Of a stretch of 64,000 nt of DNA, positions 39,101-48,032 are shown piece by piece. Source of the stretch: CAWKEY01 sp963696315 (lineage in GTDB: Bacteria; Pseudomonadota; Gammaproteobacteria; Methylococcales; Methylomonadaceae); contig CAVOJU010000048.1 of the NCBI GenBank assembly GCA_963696315.1, positions 1 to 64,000 of the forward strand, written 5' to 3'. Positions within the stretch are counted from its first letter, which is position 1, and each line of letters begins with the position of its first letter. The translations under genes and the position numbers were made by a program. The notes under the pieces are model-generated. The model searched no databases and was not told the origin of the DNA. It saw nothing but the letters and a program-made list of their open reading frames with translations.

Positions 39101-40182
39101 TCTTCGCCGATTAAAATATCGTTGGAGATTATTTCGTTGCCGGACACTTCATTTTGCCGAGCGTTGAGAATGCCGTTATGACTGGGATTAAGTTGTTCTC
39201 CCGCATTGTTTCGATTGGGGTCGATGTAGATGGAGGTGGAAAGATAACCGGACAGGTCTTTACCGGCAAGACTGGGGTAATTGTCTTGAAAATCGGCAAT
39301 TATCGCATCGCGGGCAGGGTTAAGAGCTTGCAACAGAGTGTCTACTTGGTCAATTCCTGTTAGCTCATAATTGACATTAGCTGCGGCAATCCGGCTTCCA
39401 AAATTTGATTCGTATGCCAGGATTGTGTCACGGTGCAGTTGCAGCATCCGATATACCTGCTTGGCTTCATCTGGAGTCACATTGGCAGAATCATTGTAGA
39501 GGCCGAACATCTCGGCTTCAGCAAAGCGGCGCATTGCGCCATCTGTGCCGTTATTGCTCGATTGATAACGGATTTGGTACCACACTTCAGCACGGTTGCC
39601 TTCGATCAGTGCCTGCGACATATTGCTCAGGCCACCTAATTTATTTATGAAATAGCCGCCGTAACCAACGGCGCCGGGCAGTTGATACCACATGGACATT
39701 AATGCCGCGCGTTCGCGGGAGTCGGGAAGGTCAATACCGTTGCGCTGTAAAAATCCCTCAAACGACTCTTTCATAATTGAACCATCAGGATTAGTCGGCC
39801 TATCTCGATGCTGTATTGCAATCGCCAGCAACGCGCTTGCAACGTCCTCAGTTTCCAGATCGACCAAACCTGCAATGGTCGCCTGTTGTGCCGCAGTGGC
39901 ATGCCCCGCAGTTACCTTGGCTAGCTCAAGTCTCAGCGTGGTTTCATTCGTAATTGTCGCCCCCGCTGCTTTTAGGTCATCAATACTTTGCTTTGCGCCA
40001 TTCGCAACAAAGTCATAGCCATAACCGATCGCCAGATTTTGCTTCCCATCAATGTGCGGGTGAAGGCCGGATGTGTTGGTTCCCATAGCCAGCGGTGCGT
40101 TTTCCGCGATCTTCAACAGGAACGTCACGTCATTTCTATACGAGCCTTTTAGAAAATTGGTATTGAAGGTAGTGAGTAACAT
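33186..40182 (-). pseudogene. tox1: RTX protein with lysozyme-like N-terminal domain, several frameshifts
   Basis: Starts at ATG 40182, two bases after the imm1 stop. Residues 1-340 are a lysozyme-like domain: LLKIAENAPL (candidate catalytic E), HPHIDGKQNLAIGYGYDF (D, then Ala where GH24 enzymes have Thr), and RAEVWYQIRYQSSNNGTDGA. About 15-25 RTX nonapeptide clusters (GGxGxDxLx; GDDTLEGGKGNDIL, GGAGNDTLSGHQGNDTL) follow. A cadherin-like/putative Ig domain lies around 34600-34850 (SLTAFTDPDAGN-type motif). The C-terminus (SGAGAKARDNNDFLIYDT, ending LTAADFMIV, stop 33186) is of the serralysin/type I secretion type. Frame breaks near 37500-37620, several in 35389-35665, and near 33360. Intact it would be about 2300 residues, secreted by a type I system. 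No T1SS genes are in the window. Confidence 0.75.
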
Positions 40183-40184
40183 GA

Positions 40185-41048
40185 TTATTCCCCTTTGGAT
40201 GGTTGATGTACTTCAGTCATGCGAAAACGGCATATGGTCTCAAATTCTAATGGCGGTTGATTACGTCCTTTTCTGAAGCTTGATCCCTTGATGTATTTCA
40301 ATATGTCCATATAGTCTTTATATATGTGATTCGGCTTAAAGCCGTCATATGGTGATTCATAGCGAGCGCCGCTCAGGTAGGTAACGCCATCCAGAATAAA
40401 AGGGCGAAGCGAACGCCATGTATCAACACCAACGCTCAAGGTTTCTCCCATACCGTCTACTTCTCTGAAACTTTGCACATCCCTGACTTTAACAACTGAT
40501 TCACCCACTAGGTCCTTCAAATCTACTGTGCCAGCAGGATAGACGGAAAATGAATCGATACCGTAGACCATACCTTCAAAAAATCCACCCTGAATCACCG
40601 TGTCCATCTTGCCATCGTTATCAATATCAAAATCCGCGACTAACAAGGGGTTTATTATTGTCCCCGTAATTACAACTTCACCACCGCTCTTAGTGTCTGT
40701 CGTCTGATATTTGTATCTTCCCTCACGCCACTTAATGACCTCAAATTCAGGACTGCTGGGAAATAGGGCTCGATCCATCAACCCCATTAAATCAGCATTA
40801 AATTCAACCCCGGGCAATCTGGTGGACACGTTTTTTTTGCGCTCATCATTCCAATCATCAGGAGGAGAAGCCCAAGGAGTACGAAAATATTTCTTATAAA
40901 CCTTCTCCATATGACGACACACCTTGTCGTCCTTGCTCATTTCTAATTTGTAGCGGTAGGCAGAGCCGAACGATGTCAGCGCGATTGCATTGCCATTAGT
41001 CAAAAAGGTAAGAGTCAACACAAAAAATAAAACGATAAGCACTTTCAT
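40185..41048 (-). CDS. imm1: secreted protein, candidate immunity factor to the RTX lysozyme-like proteins
   Basis: A 287-residue protein. I chose ATG 41048 because GGAGG precedes it and the product then begins with a signal peptide (MKVLIVLFFVLTLTFLTNGNAIA). The mature protein has CRHMEKVYKKYFRTPW, an EF-hand/VCBS-like acidic loop VADFDIDNDGKMDTVIQGG, and the end PPLEFETICRFRMTE. I do not recognise a named family. The start lies 4 bases after the tox2 stop, and the stop lies 2 bases before the tox1 start. Its own AAAGGGGAA end serves as the tox1 ribosome binding site, so production is coupled. A periplasmic inhibitor of its neighbour's muramidase activity is an inference from context only. 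Confidence 0.6.
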   Translation of the reverse strand: MKVLIVLFFVLTLTFLTNGNAIALTSFGSAYRYKLEMSKDDKVCRHMEKVYKKYFRTPWASPPDDWNDERKKNVSTRLPGVEFNADLMGLMDRALFPSSPEFEVIKWREGRYKYQTTDTKSGGEVVITGTIINPLLVADFDIDNDGKMDTVIQGGFFEGMVYGIDSFSVYPAGTVDLKDLVGESVVKVRDVQSFREVDGMGETLSVGVDTWRSLRPFILDGVTYLSGARYESPYDGFKPNHIYKDYMDILKYIKGSSFRKGRNQPPLEFETICRFRMTEVHQPSKGE

Positions 41049-42433
41049 AACGCTAACCTCCATTCAGCATCATTTGCCGATTCACATTTTTTCGCTCAAA
41101 TGAAACGGCACATAGCGCGTCGTTCCAGTTCATCAATCTCACTTCCCCTTTCCCTTCCAGTAGTGTGTCGTTGCCGCCGTTACCTCTTGCGGCTTGCTGA
41201 GTCGATCCAGAACCTAGATCGATGTAATCGTTACCATGTTGACTCAAACTGCTGGCATCCATGTCCCCGTTAATGCCGTCGTCGTCTTCACCCCCATAGA
41301 GGATGTCGTTACCGGCGCCACCGCCCAGAGAGTCCATGCCACTCTCGCCATAGACAATGTCGTCTCCCCGGTCGGCGATGATCCAATCGCCGCCGCTGCC
41401 GCCGTAGATCCGATCCCGGTCGCCAATACCCGTGTCCAGGAGTCCTGTCACCGGACCAAGGCCTATACCATTACCCCAGCCGGGCGATGTTTCATCAGCC
41501 GCCTGATAGGCCTGGGCCAAGCCTCGGACCGTCCAGTTGTTGCCAGGTGTCTGGAAACTGGCATCGCCGAAGATGAAATCGTGACCAGCTCCGCCTACCA
41601 TCAGGTCGTCGCCTTCGCCGCCCATCAGCGCGTCGCTCTGCGCGCTGCCGATCAGGATGTCGTTCCCCATTCCGGCCGACAGGAAGTCACCATAGCTGCC
41701 ATCCGCCGTAGCGCCACCGAAATTGTGAAAATCGATACCAGCGAGATTCACCGGATCACCACCGTGCAATAGGTCGTTGCCAGCCCCGCCCGTCAGATTG
41801 TCGCGGCCGCCGCCCCCTTCCAGCTGATCGTCATCTTCCTTGCCGTCGAGAATGTCCATACCCAACAAACCGGCGATGCGGTCGCTACCAGCGCTGCCGT
41901 ACAGGGTGTCGGCCCGGCCTGGCTCGGCCACGTTGGGATCGGTGATGATGTTGCCCAAGGCATCGGTCTGCGTCTGCACGCCGGGTTGTTGGGCATCGAA
42001 ATCTTTTGGTGCCAGGTCGCCGGGTATCTCTTGGGCCGGCGTCAAACCAGGAAGCATGATGACGTTCTGTAAATGAATGCCGAAATCACCGTCTTGCCAA
42101 TCGTTACCAAGAATGATTTCTGAACCGTCAGCGGTAACCAATCGCCAAGGCGAGTGGTGCGTCAACGTCAAAACGCTGCCGTCCGCCATGGTTTGCGTCC
42201 AGACGCCGCTGCCTGGCGCGGTTTCGACGAAGGCGCCTGCCGCAAACAGATTTTGAGGACTGCCGTTGTTGATGAATATTTTTAAAAAAAAACATCGATA
42301 ATCGTGTCGGTGCCGTCGCCGGTATTCCAGATGTATCTGTCTAAACCTATGCCGCCAACCAGAATGTCGTTGCCTTTGCCGCCTTCGAGGGTGTCGTCAC
42401 CGTCTTCGCCGATTAAAATATCGTTGGAGATTA

Positions 42434-43572
42434 TACTCGACGCGGTCAAGTTTTCGGTTTTTTAAAACAACTGGAAGTTCATCGTCATTAAGCTTTCCAT
42501 CTCATTTTTGTAACGGGTGCCGAGTTCACTGATACAGTTATTGATACTGTTTCTGAAAGTATCGAAACGGTCGTAATGCTTGCTATACAGAACCTGCTTT
42601 TTGACGAACCGCCATAAGCGCTCGATCAAGTTCAGATTGGGTGAATAGGCTGGCAAATACAGCAATTCAATATTCAACTCTTTTGCCTTGTTGGCGACCG
42701 ACTGGCATTTCTGATATCTAGCGTTATCTAATATGAGTGTGATGGGCCGCTCGCTATCAGCGTATGCGGTGGCAATTTTTCCGAGGAACTCGCAGAAAAC
42801 GTCCTGGTTAATATAGGTATCATTGGTTACCGTGATGGCCTCGTGCGTGATCGGATCATAAGCGCCCAAGACATTGTGGCGTTTGCGCCCACTGGCAGAC
42901 GGCAGCAATAGACGCACGAAGCACCAAACCATCCCTAAAAAGGCACCCATCACGAAGTGAGCCGCATCGACGAACAGAACCGTACGTTTGCCTTGTTTAG
43001 CCTCAGTCAAAATCGGCTGTAACTGTTGGTCGTGAAATTCCCGTTGGGCTTGACGCTGCTTATCATCGTCCATGGCTTTACCGGGAACTACACCGCAACG
43101 CCTGCATTTCATACCCATTTTTTTCAGAAACGCCCGACAAGCAGAAGGCTTCAAACGGATGCCTGTTTCTTTATCGATCATCGCTATCGCTTGATTGACG
43201 GTATGAGGCACTTGTTTTTTAAAGAGCTCCTTTAATTGCGCTGTATACGGTTCTAATTGGCTTTTTGGCTGGTGATAATTTTCCTCCAATAGGCCTGTTA
43301 ATCCACTTTCATCAAATGTCTTCGTATAATGGGTCACCGTGTCTGCGTCAATCCTTGCGATCTCGGCAACTGCCTCGCGCTGATACCCATTCTTCCTAAG
43401 GTAAACGACCAAACATTTGTTCCGTAATCGTGAATTCGTATTCAATGTCATTTCAGAAAAAAGTTCGTCCAATTGTTTTTCAATCATTGCTTCATGTCAC
43501 GGATGTGTAATTTCGGTGCTTTTTACAATATTTTAAGGGGAATTGAAACCGGTATATTGACCGCGCGGAGTA
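42434..43572 (-). mobile_element. IS630-family insertion sequence in tox2
   Basis: An 1139-bp element with 16-bp imperfect terminal repeats (TACTCGACGCGGTCAA at 42434; TACTCCGCGCGGTCAA on the complement at 43557-43572). It is flanked by a TA duplication (42432-42433 and 43573-43574), the standard target of IS630/Tc1-mariner elements. The empty site is seen in tox1 (GAGATTATTTCG near 39130), which proves the insertion post-dates the duplication. Confidence 0.88.
42462..43487 (-). CDS. IS630-family transposase
   Basis: A 341-residue protein in one unbroken frame. The N-terminal helix-turn-helix has NGYQREAVAEIARIDADTVT. A DDE domain follows with D in TVLFVDAAHFVMGAF, D in ITLILDNARYQKC, and E in LPAYSPNLNLIERLWRFVKK, the classic IS630 signature. 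Size and ends indicate an intact and possibly active copy. Confidence 0.92.
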   Translation of the reverse strand: MIEKQLDELFSEMTLNTNSRLRNKCLVVYLRKNGYQREAVAEIARIDADTVTHYTKTFDESGLTGLLEENYHQPKSQLEPYTAQLKELFKKQVPHTVNQAIAMIDKETGIRLKPSACRAFLKKMGMKCRRCGVVPGKAMDDDKQRQAQREFHDQQLQPILTEAKQGKRTVLFVDAAHFVMGAFLGMVWCFVRLLLPSASGRKRHNVLGAYDPITHEAITVTNDTYINQDVFCEFLGKIATAYADSERPITLILDNARYQKCQSVANKAKELNIELLYLPAYSPNLNLIERLWRFVKKQVLYSKHYDRFDTFRNSINNCISELGTRYKNEMESLMTMNFQLF

Positions 43573-44622
43573 TATTTCGTTGCCGGACACTTCATTTTGC
43601 CGAGCGTTGAGAATGCCGTTATGACTGGGATTAAGTTGTTCTCCCGCATTGTTTCGATTGGGGTCGATGTAGATGGAGGTGGAAAGATAACCGGACAGGT
43701 CTTTATCGGCAAGACTGGGGTAATTGTCTTGAAAATCGGCAATTATCGCATCGCGGGCAGGGTTAAGAGCTTGCAACAGAGTGTCTACTTGGTCAGTTCC
43801 TGTTAGCTCATAATTGACATTAGCTGCGGCAATCCGGCTTCCAAAATTTGATTCGTATGCCAGGATTGTGTCACGGTGCAGTTGCAGCATCCGATATACC
43901 TGCTTGGCTTCATCCGGAGTCACATTGGCAGAATCATTGTAGAGGCCGAACATCTCGGCTTCAGCAAAGCGGCGCATTGCACCATCTGTGCCGTTATTGC
44001 TCGATTGATAACGGATTTGGTACCACACTTCAGCACGGTTGCCTTCGATCAGTGCCTGCGACATATTGCTCAGTCCACCTAATTTATTTATGAAATAGCC
44101 GCCGTAACCAACGGCGCCGGGCAGTTGATACCACATGGACATTAATGCCGCGCGTTCGCGGGAGTCGGGAAGTTCAATACCGTTGTTCTGTAAAAAATTT
44201 TCAAATGAACGCGAAATATCTAATGGGTCAGTCGGTCGATCCCTATGCTGTATTGCAATCGTCAGCAACGCGCTTGCAACGTCCTCAGTTTCCAGATCGA
44301 CCAAACCTGCAATGGTCACCTGTTGCGCCGAAGTCGCATGCCCTCTGAGTTAACTGGGCCAATTCAACTCTCAAACTCGCTTCATCCGTAATTGTTGCCC
44401 CTGCTGCTATTAAATCCCGAATGCTTTGATCCACGCCATTCGCAGCGAAGTCATAGCCATAGCCAATCGCCAGATTTTGCTTTCCATCAATGTGCGGGTG
44501 AAGGCCGGATGTGTTGGTTCCCATAGCCAGCGGTGCGTTTTCTGCGATCTTCAACAGGAACGTCACGTCATCTGTATAAGAGCCTTTTAGAAAATTGGTA
44601 TTGAAGGTTGTGAGTGACATGG

Positions 44623-45478
44623 CTATTCTCCTTTGGATATTTCAGGTATTTCAGTCATGCGAAAACGACAGATGGTCTCAAATTCTAATGGCGGTTGATC
44701 GCTGCCTTTCATAAACCGAGAGCCTTTGATGTATTTCAATACGTCCATGTAATCTTTGTATATGTGATTGGGTTGATAGCGACCATAGGGAGTCTCAAAA
44801 CGAGCGCCGCTCAGATAGATAACACCATTCAGAAAAAACGGACGAAGTGAACGCCATTTAATGTCCCATTTAACCCCCGGAATACTCTCTATGCCGTCTA
44901 TCAATCTAGTACCTTGCACATCTCTTGGCTTAAACACCGAAGCACCCACTAAGTCTTTAATGGCCACAGTCCCGACGGGATAGACGGAAAATGAACTGAT
45001 ACTGCCGAGCATACCTTGAAAAAAGCCCTCCTGAATTACGGTTTCTATCTTGCCGTCATTGTCAATATCGAAATCCGCCACTAACAAAGGACTCAGGTAT
45101 TCCTGGACTTTGTTGTCCGGCATTTCCCTTATAAAATTTATTCCTTCCCTCGCGCCATGGAATAACCTCGAATTCCGGGGTACTGGGAAGGCGGGAATAA
45201 GTCATCAACTGCGCAAGATTAGAATCAAATTCAACGCTGGGAAGTCGGATGAATTCGTTTCGGGCACGCTTGTCATCACCCCAAATTTTCGCCTGATAAG
45301 CCCAGGGTCGACGAAAATGTTTCTTGTAAACTTTTTCCATATGACGACACACCTTGTCGTCCTTGCTCATTTCCAATTTGTAGCGGTAGGCAGAGCCGAA
45401 CGATGTCAGCGCGATTGCATTGCCACTAGTCAAAAAGGTAAGAGTCAACACAAAAAATAAAACGTTAAGCACTTTCAT
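44623..45478 (-). pseudogene. imm2: paralogue of imm1, frameshifted
   Basis: Begins at ATG 45478, whose ATGA overlaps the tox3 stop, with GGAGG upstream. It has the same signal peptide as imm1 (MKVLNVLFFVLTLTFLTSGNAIA) and the same mature start (YRYKLEMSKDDKVCRHMEKV). A +1 shift near 45110 precedes the second half, which again has LLVADFDIDNDGKIETVIQ and the end PPLEFETICRFRMTE. The 5' and 3' parts are very close to imm1, while the middle (about 45130-45300 and 44850-44950) differs more. That is a pattern expected if the middle carries the specificity. The stop is 2 bases before tox2. Confidence 0.6.
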
Positions 45479-47778
45479 AACGCTAACCTCCATTCCGCAT
45501 CATTTGCCGATTCACTTTTTTTTCGCTCGAATGAAACGGCGCATAGCGCGTCGTTCCAGTTTATCAATCTCACGTCCCTTTCCCCTTCTAGCAGGGTGTC
45601 GTTGCACCTTGCGGCTTGCTGGATTGTTCCAGAACCCAGATCGATGTAATCGTTACCGTGTTGACTCAAACTGCTGGCATCCATGTCTCCGTTAATGCCG
45701 TCGTCGTCTTCACCCCCATAGAGGATGTCGTTACCGGCGCCGCCGCCCAGAGAGTCCATGCCACTCTCGCCATAGACAATGTCGTCTCCCCGGCCGGCGA
45801 TGATCCAATCGCCGCCGCTGCCGCCGTAGATCCAATCCCGGCCGCCACTACCCGTGTCCAGGAATCCTGTCACCGGACCAGGACCTATCCCATTACCACA
45901 TCCGGGCGATGTTTCATCAGCCGCCTGATACACCTCCGTCAGATTCCTGTCCAGTCGTTCCGCGTCTGATAACTGGCATCAACGAACAGCACATCGTGCT
46001 CGGCCCCGCCAACCTGCAGATCATCGCCTTCGCCGCCCATCCGCGCGTCGTTCTGCGGATCAGGATGTCGTTCCCCATTCCGGCCGACAGGTAGTCACCA
46101 TAGCTGCCATCCGCCGTAGCGCCACCGAAATTGTGAAAATCGATCTGCGAGATTCATCGGATCACCACCGTGCAACTGGTCGTTGCCGGTTCCGCCCGTC
46201 AGATTGTCGCGGCCGCCGCCCCAGCGAATCTTCCTTGCCGTCGAGAATGTCCGTACCCAATAAACCGGCGATGCGGTCGCTACCAGCGCTGCCGTACAGG
46301 GTGTCGGCCCGGCCTGGCTCGGCCACGTTGGGATCGGTGATGATGTTGCCCAAGGCATCGGTCTGCATCTGCACGCCGGGTTGTTGGGCATCGAAATCTT
46401 TTGGTGCCAGGTCGCCGGGTATCTCTTGGGCCGGCGTCAAACCAGGAAGCATGATGACGTTCTGTAAATGAATGCCGAAATCACCGTCTTGCCAATCGTT
46501 ACCAAGAATGATTTCTGAACCGTCAGCGGTAACCAATCGCCAAGGCGAGTGGTGCGTCAACGTCAAAATGCTGCCGTCCGCCATGGTTTGCGTCCAGACG
46601 CCGCTGCCTGGCGCGGTTTCGACGAAGGCGCCTGCCGCAAATAGATTTTGAGGACTGCCGTTGTTGATGATGATCAGGCCTTGCTTATCCTCATCGATAA
46701 TCGTGTCGGTGCCGTCGCCGGCATTCCAGATGTATCTGTCTAAACCTATGCCGCCAACCAGAATGTCGTTGCCTTTGCCGCCTTCGAGGGTGTCGTCACC
46801 ATCGCCGCCAAGAATCAGGTCGTGTTTATCGGTGCCGATGAGGCTGTCATTTTTGTGCCAGGTGCGCCTGGAGTTGATATAGTCGGTGTTCTGGCCGACG
46901 AGGACGTCGCCGTCTATGATATGGGTGATGCCCCTAGCGGTGACTTCGGCGCTGATGATGTAGTTACGAGCGGCATCAAGCATCTGGTCAAGGCTTTCCA
47001 CCAGGGACGTGCCGGAAAGGTGATAGTCATTGTTGGCGGCGTCAATCTGGGCGCTGTAGGTAGCTTCATAGTTGAGGATGTCGGCGCGGTGCCGGGTGTA
47101 CATCTGCAAGATGTTTTGGGCTTCGGCGTCAGAAACACTGTCGGAATTTGCAGTCAGGCCGAAAACTTCGGACTCGTAGTAGCGTCGTTTGGCGATGCCA
47201 TTGAGTTTGTCGCCGTTCGAGCCATAGCGGATTTCGTACCAGGCTTCGGCGCGGTTATCGGTTTTAATTGCTGCCGCCAAGCTAGGGCCGAGGACACCGT
47301 TGTATGAGAAGGAAACCAAAACCAAGCGTTCTTTTGATTCAGGGATGACAGCAAGACCTTTATCACTAGCCCATTTATCGACTCGATTTTCGTAAGTCTG
47401 GACAAGGCCATTGTTGCCGTCGATGCCATTAAAGAGCTCTTTGACTTGGGTTTCATTAGCGAACTGGAAAGTGGATCCCGGGGTGTATTGGGTCATGAAG
47501 CTATTGAGAACACTCTGAATGACAGAGTAGCTTGTTGTTAGCTTATTATCCTTCAAATAATTCGTCAGATCGTTAATCAATAACGGATTGGTGATTCCCA
47601 TTTTCCCTAACACTAGGGTGCGCACTGCGTCATCCGCCAAATTGAAATCTACACCGATAGTGACCCATCCCTTGCCATCATTGTAAGGGGTCAAATGTGG
47701 ATTGCCTCCCTCTTCAACTTGGAGTATCAGTGAATAGCGGTCGTCTGCATAACTGTTGGTCGGAGAATGAAAGTTCAT
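45475..47778 (-). pseudogene. tox3: RTX protein with a different lysozyme-like head, frameshifted
   Basis: Starts at ATG 47778 after AAGGAG. The head (residues 1-320) has a GH24-like catalytic triad in order: E in LQVEEGGNPHL, D in TPYNDGKGW, T six residues later in VTIGVDF; RAEAWYEIRYGSNGD then matches the helical part of pesticin/T4-lysozyme-type domains. Only distantly related to the tox1/tox2 head, it joins the same RTX block near 46800 (GDDTLEGGKGNDIL). The frame breaks near 46230 and again around 45950-46090 with small deletions. The tail to 45475 (MYQAADETSPG..., NWNDALCAVSFERKKSE) parallels tox2. Its final TGA overlaps the imm2 start. Confidence 0.75.
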
Positions 47779-48032
47779 TTCGATACTCCTTGGGTGGGTT
47801 GATAATTAATAAAACAAATGTTTTTCATGCTTAATCTAACTTCACATAACCAGATCTCTACCCCAAGCGAGTATTTATTCGGTGCAAATAAAACATCATA
47901 AAAAGCAAAGTGATACCAATAGAAAACCGAAAAAAGCCAGCGCTGCTTGCTAAATACGTCAGATTTTGAAATGATCCCTAATGAGTAATTTTACTCTATT
48001 AAGCCCCACACCGATCGACCGGAATTTTAAAA
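47779..48032. other. AT-rich leader between tox3 and the decayed transposon
   Basis: About 250 bases, clearly AT-rich, with no gene. It holds the tox3 ribosome binding site (AAGGAG at its left edge) and probably the present promoter of the tox/imm array, but no convincing -10/-35 pair could be placed. Confidence 0.35.

Larger units (their letters stand above)
41053..44620 (-). pseudogene. tox2: shorter RTX protein with lysozyme-like head, split by IS630
   Basis: Starts at ATG 44620, two bases after the imm2 stop. The head domain is nearly identical to that of tox1 (MSLTTFNTNFLKGSYTDD, LLKIAENAPLAMGTN, HPHIDGKQNLAIGYGYDF). A frameshift lies near 44340, an IS630 element interrupts it at 42432-43574, and an odd A/T-rich replacement occurs at 42273-42296. 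From 42189 the RTX block again matches tox1 almost base for base until 41167. It then ends in a short tail (GNDTLLEGKGEVRLMNWNDA, ending MMLNGG) instead of more RTX repeats. So, unlike tox1, it lacks the long repeat region and the type I secretion-like C-terminus. At least three lesions. Confidence 0.75.

Noticed and set aside
33471..39363. Many plus-strand open frames opposite the RTX genes
   Set aside because: They mirror the repeat codons of the minus-strand genes (repeated LPVP/SLPAPP patterns) and have no independent support.
33186..47778. The regular 9-residue repeats as a possible CRISPR or tandem-repeat DNA array
   Set aside because: Period is 27 bases in coding frame and encodes GGxGxDxLx; it is RTX protein repeat, with no identical repeats plus unique spacers.
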